A DNA stretch of 54,716 nt from Corinectria fuckeliana (GCA_019137255.1 WPDH01000090.1:1-54716); one strand, 5' to 3'. Positions 10,141 through 21,500 are shown, numbered from the stretch's first letter. Translations and numbers: made by a program. Notes: a model not told the origin generated them from the sequence alone.

Positions 10141-13100
10141 GGCTTTCGATGGAAGGGTGATGGCACGGCAGAGAGGGATGATGGGTTGGATGGGATGGAC
10201 TCACTTAGCCTGCCCAGCGTCAGTGCGACTACTCATGATGTCTCGCCTCTCGCACAGCGCAGCGAGCAACTAAAGCACCACGACGGGAGAGTATATAATG
10301 GGGACAAGCCACGCGCAATCGGAGCCGGATGTGCAGAGGACGGCACCAGGGGAAGCTGGAGCTTTAAGGGACGAGCTCGAAATGTGTTTAGAGGACGAGG
10401 TTGACGACGCCTCGGGGAGGCGCTGGGGGAGGTTGAGGCTGTGCACGGGCGGTGGCCCAAAAGACCAAGACAGGCTCCCCGCTTCCAAAGCGAGTAGCTT
10501 AGGACGTGCGTGGGTGGCCGGAACAGGACGACGCAAAGGCGCAACGGCACAGGCGACGACAGGGCTTCGGGAGAGGGACGGCGGAAGGCGGAAGAGAGCG
10601 AGGTGATGCCGCAGCAGAGAAGCGCGCGCGGGAGCTGGGAGTGGACGGACGGCGGGAAGAGGAGGCGAAGGCGGAGGAGGAGTAGGAGCAGGAGGAGGTT
10701 GATGATGGGAAATGGATGATGGGAGGATGCGGGCGAGGGCGATGGGCGGGATGGATGAGAATGGGGTGGGAGGGCGGCGTGAGCATGGACGGTGGATGGC
10801 CGCCAGGCTGGCTGGCTGGCTGCCCAGACTTTCAGGTTGGTTTGAAGCCCAGCCCAGTCAGTGAAGTGCAGGGCGTTAGCGGGTGCGAGGGCGCCAAGGA
10901 GGTACCTATGCTAGCCCTGTGCCTAGGTGGTGGGTGCCAGCTCTGTAGGTGGTGCTAGCCCAGAGGTTTCCAGTGGGCGGGCCGAAGAAGGACGCAGCCC
11001 GCCAGGATGAGGGAGGTGGTCAGAGTGCCCCGGGGAGAACGAGCCCGGTCGAGAGCGGGAGGGGAAGGAAGACGTCGGTACGGCCAGGTACTTTGCCTGT
11101 ACCTTCCATTTCCACAAGTCCCGGGCAGCATTCAAGCATGAACTCAGTCGGTCAGACAGCCATCGGTCTCGTTAGTAACCAACTAACTTGGTATCTAAAT
11201 ATATTGCCCCTCGTCTTCCTAAAAAACGCAATTCTCCAGTTGCTTCGGCGAGCCTATGTGCCCCCAGTTGAATGAACCATGGCCAAGTGCAAAGGTTCCT
11301 GGGCCTTCGAGCCACCAACAGATACCATCCAGCCGATCCTCCCAGGAGTCTGGCTCTGGCAGCCTGAGCCGGGGGGGGGGGGGGGCACCGGATCGCCGGC
11401 ACCAGCCATCGCCCCAGGCCACATCTAGCATCAATCGAGCGCTTGGCCTGCGCAGGCATGACTATTGACAATTGACAATTAACGCCTCCGTGGATATTCA
11501 TTCTCCTCTGATATGTTTGCTTGGGAGACTGGTCTCATTCCAGTACGCACACGTCACACTTCCGCTTCTATGCTTTCCTACCAGTACCTTAATTAGTAGC
11601 TTCAGCATACTTAGCTCTAGCCATGAGTCGAAGGTGCCGAGATCAAAGTAACGCGAAAGTACCTCCTGCCTACTTCCTTTACACACTAGTGAGGGATCCC
11701 GACTCGATTGGCTTCGTCCCCTCACTGCACTGCAACAAGAGGCCAAGAGGCCACAAACGGCCGTCCCAGACCGGCATGGACTTGGCCTGTTGTGAAACCA
11801 TGCTGATACGTTATTTCCAGTAGCAAACAAGGACGAAAATAAACATTGCCAGGACACCCAGATATCATACCATACCTACCTAGTAGGTATGTAGTGCCTT
11901 ATTTACTATGTACGAATACGTAGTAAGAAACTACTGTTACTTTCACTGAACCGGGGTTGCTTCTAGACGAAGGCGCTGGCGCTGGCTAAGCCACCCGAGA
12001 GGACGACAACCCTACAACCTTTGATCCATTGTCCCTACTGCGTACTACTAGTAGGGACATAAGTAGGTACCTAGGTAGTGCGCCACAGCTGGCGAACGCA
12101 TACCATGAGGTACACGCCAAGTACAGGCTGGTGCCATACTTGCATCAGCAATGGAAATCTTGGATCTAGACCGTTTTCAACGTAAGCAAATCCGCATCCA
12201 CCACCGACTTGTCCGACGGCAAATCGCCCGCTTCTGGTTGGATTGACTTGCATCTGTCATGTCGAATCCAGGCCGCACAGAAACAAGCAAAGTACTCGTA
12301 CTTCGTCCTGTAACGACCCTGATTCCAGGGCTCCATTAGAGGTCCAGGTTGTGGATGGCAGCTTGGACCGTGAACGGACGGATTCGGACCGCGGCCAGGC
12401 ATGATGACATCTCCATTGCGCGGGCAGGGTAGAGGTACACGTCATGTCCAGGGTGTATTATAAGTGAGTGCAGCATGGATCTCGAGCCTGTGGAGGTTAT
12501 GGAGAGGCCTCTTCGCTATTGATGCTTTATTATACTGGCACTGAAGCTTCCTTTACTACCTACCTTTGCTGAGTGTACCCCGTACATTACACGAATGCTG
12601 TGATTACTTCGTAGATAAACGAACGCGCATCTCTCGGACGCCACCTCTATCTGCTCGCAACCTCCAAGTCCTGATTGGCGGCACCCTTCAGATCCCGCTG
12701 CAGTGACAGTAAACTTGCTTCTTGCTGACAGTGGCCTAAATAAGCATGAGAAACGCGGACGCCAGGCTCCCCAGGTCCCCCTCAAAACCCCACTAACCCT
12801 TGTCCTAAGCCAACCCCCGTACGTGGAAGTTCGCAGAAAGCAGATCTTTAGATTACATATGTAGTAGATATTCGCCATCTTGATACGCAGCAGGGCAACC
12901 AACCCCCCTCGACCCCATACGTTACGATTCCCTTGAAGCCACCGGAACGGGCGGATGTTGGGGGGCGAAACGGGCGGCCTCACACATTGCTTGCGTGGCG
13001 AAGGTGTCACAATCCTATCCTCGGACAACATTGGCTCATGGCCACTCAAACAATCCTGGCTGGGCGTGGCTCAGACGTTACCATTCTCGAAAGCGCATGC

Positions 13101-13464
13101 TACTGTAGATACGCATCTCGCCATTCAGATCCGTAGCTTTAGCTAGAATAAAAACAAATGAACCAGGCCTGAAAACTCCATGTCCCGTACTCGAAGCGTG
13201 TTGAGCTGTTTTGTCCCCCTCTGATCCGGTATTATACATCACGCTTCCTTAGCCAGACTTCTTTCCTTCTTGTTGCAACCGGATTCCTTAAATCGCAAAA
13301 CAGACTGCAGGACTTCGTGACTGGCAATTGCCAACTGTCAACTGTCAACAGTTGAGTCCTCCGTCGAACCCGGCATGATCCTCCACCTCAATCTCGAATG
13401 CATCGGGCTGTTGACCAGAGGCATGGCGAGCCTGTTGACCCGTCTTCAAGGGAAGCTCCTGCTC
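10141..13464. other. 3.3-kb region without recognised genes
   Basis: The first few hundred bases are the leader and promoter of the rsp5 gene, including the possible upstream exon at 10205-10236. The rest is intergenic. It contains short GGCT repeats (near 10808), a run of 15 G (11371-11385), and copies of a palindromic TAGGTACCTAGGTA-like word at 11870-11893 and 12061-12077. Minus-strand open frames such as 12516-13049 have no motif or family resemblance. The final 100 bases are the 3' region of pab2. A noncoding RNA or a fast-evolving small gene cannot be excluded. Confidence 0.55.
11371..11385. repeat. Poly-G run (15 G)
   Basis: This is an uninterrupted run of 15 G in intergenic DNA. It is a candidate quadruplex or slippage site, but the length could be a sequencing error. 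Confidence 0.8.
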
Positions 13465-14172
13465 CTAGTAGGGAGCGAAACCTCGACCACGGCCTCGATA
13501 TCCACCCCGGTATCCACCCCGCGGGAATGAGCCTCTTCCTTGGAAACCTCGGCCACGGCCGCGAATGCCACCACGGCCACGGCTCATGCCGGGCACGTTG
13601 GTGCGCTTCGGGGTGACCTTTATGTTGCGGCCCTTGAACACGCTCTCGTTGAGCACCAGCGCCTGGGCTACCAAACTGGGCTCCGTGAACTCGACATAGG
13701 CATAGCTGGAAGCTCACCGGTTAGCGCAACGTGCAACCCATAAACGCAGTGGTCTCTGCCGGGGAGCTGAAAACATACCCCTTGGGCTGACCGGTAAACT
13801 TGTCCAAGAGAATGGTGACGCGGTTGATGGAGCCGCAGCTCTGGAAGTGGGCTTGGATCTCCTCAGGCGAGGCTGAATAGTCCACGTTGCCCACAAAGAT
13901 GCTGCGCGAGTCGATTGACTCCTTGTCATCCGCAAGATCCGCGGACTGCTGCTCTAGGGTGGCTTGCATTTCGCGGAGCTTCTTGGCCTCCTCTTCCATC
14001 TCTGCCACACGGCGCTTCATGGCAGTGATTTCTTCCTAATGACGCCTTGTCAGCTCCTTATTGAGTCCACCTCTTTTCGCGCCTCACGCACCTCCTCGCT
14101 CGCTGTCATCTCGTTTTCCGGCTCGCGCTCCTCGACCGCTGGTGTGTCTTCTGGTTTGCCCGAGTCCGACAT
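13465..14172 (-). CDS. pab2: Nuclear poly(A)-binding protein Pab2/PABPN1-like
   Basis: The exons on the minus strand are 14172-14092, 14035-13779 and 13705-13465, giving 192 aa. The family binds poly(A) tails in the nucleus and works in 3'-end processing, snoRNA maturation and exosome-linked RNA decay. An acidic N-terminus leads into a coiled coil (about 33-65, with EMEEEAKKLREMQATLEQQ). One RRM (about 72-147) follows, with RNP2 IFVGNVDY and RNP1 KGYAYVEF. The tail is Arg/Gly-rich (repeated RGRGRGF and GGYRGGYRG) and ends FAPY, a likely arginine-methylation region. The domain order and length fit fission yeast Pab2 (166 aa). The second intron (13706-13778) cuts inside RNP1, and joining it as GG|C restores Gly-Tyr-Ala-Tyr. 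The transposon at 14597 lies about 425 bp upstream of the start codon. Confidence 0.93.
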
Positions 14173-14596
14173 TTCGATCGTATTACTGTCGCAAAACTAT
14201 ACGTGCTTTGGGGAGAATCTGTTCGCACACAGGGAGTCAGTTGTTGTTGTTGAGAAAGGCAGCCAAGAAGAGCTCCGAAAGGATTTAATGTACAACCACG
14301 TGCTTGACGTCGCGTCGCATAAACGCGGGTCGGAAAGTAGGAGACGGGTAAGAGGTGGTAGACAGCTTTCCCTCGATGGAAAGACAAACTTACAATAGGG
14401 CGCGTCTCGCCGCACAGGAGGTAACGGATTAAGGACCTCGAAGTACCGAAAGAAGGACGATCGCAAACAAAGCTGGTGCTGGGAAATATCTGGATGAGAG
14501 TAATACGGCTGGTAGCTTTCGAGAAAAGGACCTCTTGCGTGGTGACCTTGTGTGGGGAGCCGAAGTTGACCCGAGAGATAATGACCATGCACGATA
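14173..14596. promoter_or_regulatory. Presumed pab2 promoter / 5' leader
   Basis: These 424 bases separate the pab2 start codon from the transposon end. They should hold the promoter and leader of pab2. I see no diagnostic element. The TA at 14595-14596 is the target-site duplication of the transposon. Confidence 0.5.
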
Positions 14597-14643
14597 AGTC
14601 CCCCCCCCCACTTCTGGACCACCCCCCCTTCTAGACCACTTTT
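14597..14643 (+). repeat. Left terminal inverted repeat of the transposon
   Basis: These 47 bases are identical to the reverse complement of 16398-16444. They have a C10 run, a C7 run and the core TTCTAGACCACTTT. Confidence 0.95.
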
Positions 14644-15089
14644 TCGCAACATCACGAAACTCACCCTTAATAAACACTCATCAATTAAATAATAATACAA
14701 CACTAGAAATCAGGCATTTTTTCGCCATTTAGAAGGTTAAGCTGCCACTCAAAACATATATCCTGAAATCTAATTTTCTTATATTTTTTTGACATCCCTA
14801 GCAGATCTAACATTTCCTCTATTAGTTTCTAAGCCTTTACTATATCTAGGACTTATACAAAGCGCAAATTAGCGTCAAATGCGAGCTTTCTTCTCTTTTT
14901 GGGTCTTAATTCTTCTAATTTAGTCTGTAGGACTATTAGTTCCTTCTCTTAGGCAGCTAATCTTGTGTTTTAACAGTCTAATCCCTTAGCAACCTTTATC
15001 AGAAAAAGCCGGGTAGATCTATCGAGTAATACTAACAAAGGGATAATTAAAAGTACAGATTTTAGCTGCTATGATAATAAAGGCGTTCT

Positions 15090-15420
15090 AACGGTTATTT
15101 CTGATAGGTCTGCTATTATCTCAGGCGGCGTTTATAGGCGGATATCTAGCTTGCTAGTTATAAGGTTTAGTAAGGGTTTTACTAGACTAACTGGCTATAA
15201 TCCAGATGATTTCTAGCCTGCTAAGATGTTTAAAGATATAAGAGCAGCTTACTAGGCCTTATAATAACAGCAGATAAAGGTTATCTTACCTAAGTGTGTA
15301 GAGTTATTAAGTCTAGCTAACTTAGAAATCTCTTACTAATACGTATTTTTCAGGGGGCTAAAAACAGCAATATTAAGCGGCTAAAAAATATAAGAAGAAT
15401 AAGAGATTAGAAATAATAAA
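15090..15420 (-). pseudogene. Transposase C-terminal remnant
   Basis: Read on the minus strand from about 15380 downward, this stretch keeps short blocks of a pogo/Fot1-type transposase around many in-frame stops. All the changes I can interpret are transitions. The N-terminal helix-turn-helix and DDE regions should lie at 15420-16390, but I could not recover them by eye. Confidence 0.7.
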
Positions 15421-16397
15421 TATATATTATTCTTATAATATTTAAACATAAAATTATTAGTATAGTAACTACTATAGCTATTAATAACAAGAAGTCTTTT
15501 ATCTCCTGCCTTTTTTAGTATTATATAAGAAATAAAAACTTTTGTTAGCTAATTTAGGGCAACCTAGTTATTAGTCTAGCCCTTTTCTGTTAAAGTAAAG
15601 TTTTAAGATGCTAGAAAATTAAGCTCTGCTAGAAACTATAACTATTAAACAGTCCTTCCTTTAAAGATCACTAAGAGAGGTAAGACCTAGCTATCTACAC
15701 TAATATATTTAACAATTATAATCTAAGAATACAAGCCTAGGTTCTTAATTATTATAATCTTATACTCTAAGCTTTTTAGTATAAGACTATTATATTCTTA
15801 CCCTTTTATAATACCAGCTTTATCCATATTATATTAATTTTCCTTAAGAATACTCTTAACCTCTAGGATTATTAACTAGCAGAAAAATCCCTTAATATTA
15901 TTAGTTATTACCCTATTAAATCATACTATATTAAGCTTCTAACCTTAAAGAGTTTTAATCCTTAGATTTCTACGTTTAAAAGCTTTAATCTAGTAAGATC
16001 TAAGGGGCTTTATAACCCTGTTTAGAATAGCAATTTAAGACGCGAATTTAATAACCTGAGCTTATATTAGAGGGAAGCCTAGGCGTTCCTAGACTAGGAC
16101 CTAGTTAACAAGATCTAATTTCTAACCCGGGGAGAGCTTTTAATAAGTCTGATAAGCAGTTTAGTAATTTTAACAGCTGTTAATTTGATTAACTAGACTT
16201 AAACACAGTATGCTATTATGTAAGGCTACAACTTATATAGATACCTTGTTTTCCACATCTTTAATAGCGTTTTAAATATCAGATTCTGTGTATTAAGGCA
16301 TAATAATCAAAATGATAAAAAAATTATTGCAATTGATCTATTAGTGCGCGAGAAATCGCGGTTAGAATGTAGAGGCAGATAGGTGTGAAGGTAGCAG

Positions 16398-16444
16398 AAA
16401 AGTGGTCTAGAAGGGGGGGTGGTCCAGAAGTGGGGGGGGGGACT
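16398..16444 (-). repeat. Right terminal inverted repeat of the transposon
   Basis: This repeat is a perfect 47-base match to the left end in inverted orientation. It is followed by TA, the second copy of the target duplication. Confidence 0.95.
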
Positions 16445-16446
16445 TA

Positions 16447-16921
16447 ATCCTTAGGCTATGTGCAAGAAGTACGAGCTGGCACCGGCCAATAAATACTTGG
16501 GTAGGTAAGGAGAGAAAAAAAGCTGCAATGACCTCAATAATGTAAGTTCAAACCGTAGCCTTTTGATCATTGTAAGTACCCCTATGTCCAGCTCTGATGC
16601 ATTGCCTCTGCTAAGCGCACGTGCACTCAGGGTCATGTTCAGGACCCGAATTCTCGAGTTCAGAAACTATAACAGGCTTACAAGAAATTCACGTTCATTG
16701 TATATGTCCCAACGGTCTGTCGCCATGCCGGTAAGAATTGGCCAGAAGTCTCAGCCTCGGCACTCCAGAAAATGCAATTGTTACGTCCTCCAAACGCCGC
16801 CCATGCTATATGCTAGTCCATGCGTCCGTCCGTAATCATGCTTCGTCCCACCCAGTCCATTGAAACCCGCTACACCGTGATAATTGTTGTCGAATGAAAT
16901 GGCTCGAGGTTGGTCAACCTA
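16447..16921. other. Intergenic region between the transposon and the next gene
   Basis: This 475-bp stretch of normal composition probably holds the 3' region of the minus-strand gene that ends at 16922. I see no gene. Confidence 0.5.
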
Positions 16922-17659
16922 TCAAGCATGTCGGTTGCGCTTGCCCCCACCACCGCCAAATGGATCCTTTCCTCCCAGACTTCCAAGGTCGAAAATCTCG
17001 TCGAAGTTTAGTTTCCGCTTTGAGCCGGCCCTTTGTGTTAGATGTGTTCCGGGCCTGGGCAACGGTCGGCTTGTGCCGCCGTTCAGACGGGCCTTTGCTG
17101 CTCTGCTAGGTGCTAGTGATGAACCGTCGTGAGGCCTCGAGTCCGACAGGTCCAGGGTGGCAATGTTGGGGTACGCGTGTGTCGACTGGAACGTGAATGT
17201 ATCTTGAGTCGGAACTATGATAGGGGTCGGTTCTTCGGCAATAGGACGGATGCTCGGGGGAGCTGAATCAGTCCGCACCTGCGTTGAAAGCTGTGAAGCG
17301 CTGTTCGATCGAGTGATCTCCGGGGACGAGGCAGTTTCTGCCTTTTCGACTTCGTCTTCGCTTTCGAGACTCTGGGAGCCGCTGTCGCGCCCGTCGAGCC
17401 TTTCTGTCGCCCATCTTCGGATTCTCCATCCCTCTCCATCATCAAGACCCATGCTCTGCTTGTCTAAGAAAGACAGGAGGTCATCAAGGCAGTCTTGATA
17501 TCCATCAGCCCGCGCCTTTGACTGTGCTGAAGCCGAGGTCTTATAGAGCTTGGTGACAGAGAGCGCAGCTGCCTTAAACACATCAAGCAACTGTTCGGGA
17601 GACTCGTGTTGGGCGGGCTGTTTTCCAGCGCCTGCAGATAGGCCTCTCATCGGATCCAT
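16922..17659 (-). CDS. Conserved small protein, possibly HAPSTR1/C16orf72-like
   Basis: This is a single exon of 245 aa. The start is the Met of MDPMRGLSAGAG at 17659; the frame stays open 300 bases further upstream, but that part looks like untranslated leader. An N-terminal helical block (about 20-75) reads LLDVFKAAALSVTKLYKTS, then GYQDCLDDLLSFLD. A disordered Ser/Glu/Pro-rich middle follows, then a conserved-looking C-terminal segment KRKLNFDEIFDLG and a basic, glycine-rich end KRNRHA that fits a nuclear signal. The pattern AA-x-x-VT-x-LYK followed by GYQ, plus a KRNR tail, resembles human HAPSTR1 (C16orf72), a nuclear stress-response protein that partners the ligase HUWE1. That link is an inference from memory of motifs. 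It is certainly not an enzyme family I recognise. Confidence 0.7.
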   Translation of the reverse strand: MDPMRGLSAGAGKQPAQHESPEQLLDVFKAAALSVTKLYKTSASAQSKARADGYQDCLDDLLSFLDKQSMGLDDGEGWRIRRWATERLDGRDSGSQSLESEDEVEKAETASSPEITRSNSASQLSTQVRTDSAPPSIRPIAEEPTPIIVPTQDTFTFQSTHAYPNIATLDLSDSRPHDGSSLAPSRAAKARLNGGTSRPLPRPGTHLTQRAGSKRKLNFDEIFDLGSLGGKDPFGGGGGKRNRHA

Positions 17660-18581
17660 GGTGGATAAAGCGAAGGGAAAGCGTGAACAAGAGGGTCTGG
17701 GGATAGAGGTAGTTAGCAAGGCTGGCCTAGGTTTGCCTTGGTAGCGCGATATCCTAACGTGGCTGCAGCTGGGGGATGCGCCTGGAACGAATCGGTAGAG
17801 TTGGACCTTACCTTGACAGGCCACAAAGCACAAAGTCAGGCGAAATGTAGGACAAACACAAGAACGGATCTCTGAAGAGGTTATTATCACCAATCTCCGG
17901 TAGCTGGCGCTGGTCCAAGGCTGGTTCAACGATGGATTGTGGTTTAACCAGTCTCCCAATGTTGCTACAGAGCCTGTTGGGCGGCACTAACCGAGGGGTT
18001 GGCACGTGCTGCGGGGGGAAATTAATCACGTGAGAGACCACTCCACTTGAAGTATGGTAAGTAGGTACCTAGGTATTTAGGAGCACCTTTAGGAAGGACA
18101 CACAATTCCCACGAGCCTTAGGCACAGAATTAAATTTTGATGGAATAAAATTGAAGGTGCCATAAATGTCATCGAAATCACTACTATTCTAACAATTATT
18201 TCCGTGCTTATCCTGATTCGTCACCAGCAGTGACGTCGTCGCAGCCTGCCCGGAATATCACTTATTCCTTGCAAAAGCGTGGGGCTCTTTTAGAGTCAAC
18301 GACAGGGGGTCATACCGGCACTAGCCCCAAATGAGCCCCCTTCGACCTGCCCGTCGAGATTCCACTTGTCTACACCTTCGGAAAAACATCTACACTTCTC
18401 TGCGCTTTGAGAAGGCTCAGTAACCTTTCACTTCCAGCCTCGAGCTCAACATCACACTCCAGGGACTTGATCTGGCAGCTACGGATAATCTATAATACTT
18501 AACGACTCGGTCTCGCCTATCTTGGAACGCGTCTCCAAGACGCCAGTCGCGTAAAGAGGTTCATCTTACCATTCGTTCACA
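17660..18581. promoter_or_regulatory. Divergent promoter region with paired E-boxes
   Basis: These 922 bases lie between two divergently transcribed genes, the 245-aa protein (-) and the ISWI gene (+), and must hold both promoters. Two CACGTG boxes sit 24 bp apart (18003-18008 and 18027-18032). The second is inside the full palindrome TCACGTGA, a site of the bHLH (Cbf1/USF) type. A TGACGTC box (CRE/bZIP-like) is at about 18231. A TAGGTACCTAGGTA word is at 18061-18074. Confidence 0.55.
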
Positions 18582-21500
18582 ATGGCGCCGCGATCTCGAC
18601 CAAGCGCCGTGGACACCGACGCGTCTATGTCTGACGCGCCGGACCACCGCCGAACAGAGGAGATGGTGAGTTGGAGTCACTGATCTTGTTTTATTCCGCG
18701 CACTCCACACCGGACTTGTTGCTGACGACATATCGTAGGAGGTTGATGAAACTCCGGACTACACTGATTCCGACACGAACCCCAACACCACGGCTAGCAG
18801 TGTTGCTGGAGAGCCTACAGATGGCCGCAAGCGCCGTACCGAAGTAAACCAATTACGTCGCAGCATTTTCGGCAAGAAGCATGATCGCCTGGGCGAATCC
18901 AAGGTCCGTTCGATACCAACCTTGCGAGTTTGAAGATACTGACCATGTACGTACAGGAGGATGATACAATCCGTCGGTTTCGCTACCTGCTAGGTCTCAC
19001 TGACCTCTTCCGACACTTCATCGAGACGAATCCCGACCCTAAGATCCGCGACATTATGACCGAAATTGATCGTCAGAACGAAGAAGCTGCTAGAAGCAGG
19101 AAAAAAGTAGGAAGGCAAGGTGGTGCTACAAGTGAGAGGGTTCGACGAACAGAGGCCGAGGAAGATGCCGAGCTTCTCAAGGATGAGAAACATGGCGGTT
19201 CAGCTGAGACCGTCTTCCGAGACTCACCCACCTTCATCAAGGGTACTATGCGTGACTACCAGGTTGCTGGCCTCAATTGGTTAATCTCTCTTCATGAGAA
19301 CGGTATCTCGGGCATCCTCGCTGATGAGATGGGTCTCGGAAAGACCCTCCAAACAATTTCCTTCCTCGGCTACTTGCGCCACATTGTCGACATCACCGGC
19401 CCACACCTGGTTATTGTACCGAAGTCCACTCTCGACAACTGGAAGCGGGAGTTCGCTCGGTGGACGCCGGAGGTGAACGTTCTGGTGCTTCAGGGTGCCA
19501 AGGAGGAGCGCCATAAACTCATCAATGAAGAGCTCGTGGATGAGAAGTTTGATGTCTGCGTTACCAGCTACGAGATGATTCTGCGCGAGAAGGCGCATTT
19601 GAAGAAATTCGCTTGGGAATACATCATTATTGATGAGGTATGGACTTCTTAATATCAAGCTATGACATCGCTAACCTGCATCAGGCCCACCGAATCAAAA
19701 ACGAAGAATCCTCCTTGTCACAAGTTATTCGGCTCTTCAATTCTCGAAACCGACTCCTGATTACTGGTACGCCACTGCAAAACAACTTACACGAGCTGTG
19801 GGCGCTGCTCAACTTCCTCCTTCCGGATGTTTTTGGCGACGCGGAAGCCTTTGACCAGTGGTTCTCTGGCCAGGACCGCGATCAGGATACTGTTGTGCAA
19901 CAGCTCCACCGAGTTTTGCGGCCTTTCTTGCTTCGTCGCGTCAAGAGTGACGTGGAGAAGAGTCTGCTCCCGAAGAAAGAGGTCAATGTTTATTTGGGCA
20001 TGTCTGATATGCAGGTCAAATGGTACCAGAAGATCCTCGAAAAAGATATTGACGCTGTCAACGGAGCTGGTGGCAAGAGAGAGTCCAAGACTCGGCTTCT
20101 TAACATTGTCATGCAGCTTCGAAAGTGTTGCAACCACCCGTACCTTTTCGAGGGAGCTGAGCCGGGTCCGCCATACACCACCGATGAGCATCTTGTCTAC
20201 AACGCGGGGAAGATGGCCGTTCTTGACAAGCTCCTGAAGAGATTGCATAAAGAAGGAAGCAGAGTCCTGATCTTCTCCCAGATGAGCCGTCTGCTTGATA
20301 TTCTTGAAGACTACTGCGTCTTCCGCGAGTACAAGTATTGCCGAATCGATGGTGGAACCGCTCATGAGGACCGCATTGCGGCTATTGACGAGTACAACAA
20401 GCCCAACTCGGAGAAGTTCGTCTTCTTGCTGACCACCAGAGCCGGTGGGCTGGGAATCAACCTCACTAGTGCGGATATCGTCGTCCTCTACGACAGCGAC
20501 TGGAACCCTCAGGCGGATCTTCAAGCCATGGACAGAGCTCACCGTATTGGCCAGACGAAGCAAGTCGTCGTGTACAGGTTTGTCACTGACAATGCCATCG
20601 AGGAGAAGGTTCTTGAGCGAGCCGCTCAAAAGCTCCGACTTGACCAGCTTGTCATTCAACAAGGTCGTGCCCAGACTGCCGCCAAGGCCGCTGCAAACAA
20701 GGGAGAACTTCTATCCATGATCCAACATGGTGCCGAAAAAGTCTTCCAGTCTAAGGGACCGACCGGCAACATGGGTTCGAAGGGTAGCGACATCACTGAC
20801 GATGACATTGATGAGATTCTGTCTCGTGGCGAGAACCGAACCAAGGAGCTGAATGCCAGATATGAAAAGCTCGGCATAGACGACCTGCAAAAGTTTACGT
20901 CCGAGTCAGCCTATGAATGGAACGGAGAGAACTTCGCCAAAGAGAAGAAGAACATCAACCAGACCTGGATTAATCCTGCTAAGCGAGAACGCAAGGAGCA
21001 ATCTTACTCTATGGACAAGTACTTCAGGCAAACGATGTACCCCAACCCAAAGGCGGACGCCAAACCCAAGGCTCCCCGAGCCCCCAAGCAGGTTCCGGTA
21101 CACGACTATCAATTTTACCCATCCCGTTTGCGTGATCTCCAGGATCGAGAGACTGCATTCTATCGAAAGGAAATTGGATACAAGGTCCCGCTTTCCGACG
21201 GCGACGATGACAACTTGTCCGAGCGAGAGGCCGAGAGAGCCCTCGACCAGCAAGAGATTGACGATGCCACCCCTTTGACCGAAGAAGAGCGGGAGGAGAA
21301 GACCAAGCTCTCTATGCAAGGATTTGGTGACTGGAACAAGCGTGACTTCCAGCAGTTTGTCAATGGATCTGGAAAGTATGGTCGTTCAGATTACGAAGGC
21401 ATTTCCAAGGAAATTGACAGCAAGGAGGCCGCTGAGATCAAGGCCTATGCGAAGATCTTCTGGCAGCGTTATACGGAGATTTCGGACTATCAGAAGTACA

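Larger units (their letters stand above)
14597..16444 (-). mobile_element. Tc1/mariner-superfamily (pogo/Fot1-like) DNA transposon, RIP-inactivated
   Basis: This is a 1848-bp element bounded by perfect 47-bp terminal inverted repeats (14597-14643 and 16398-16444). The repeats start AGT followed by ten C, then ACTTCTGGACCACC. A TA lies immediately outside each end (14595-14596 and 16445-16446), the target duplication of Tc1/mariner elements. The size matches Fot1-type elements. The interior is AT-rich. On the minus strand near 15100-15370 it still reads as the C-terminal part of a pogo/Fot1 transposase, with FSPLKNTY, then EISKLARLNNSTHLGKITFI and later SLNILAG, interrupted by TAG/TAA stops. 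Those stops sit where family members have Trp, Gln or Arg, as expected from C-to-T / G-to-A mutation. It is dead as an autonomous element, but its ends are intact. Confidence 0.9.

Noticed and set aside
12516..13049. 177-residue minus-strand frame in the large intergenic region
   Set aside because: Its composition is random-looking, no homology is recognised and there is no splice support.
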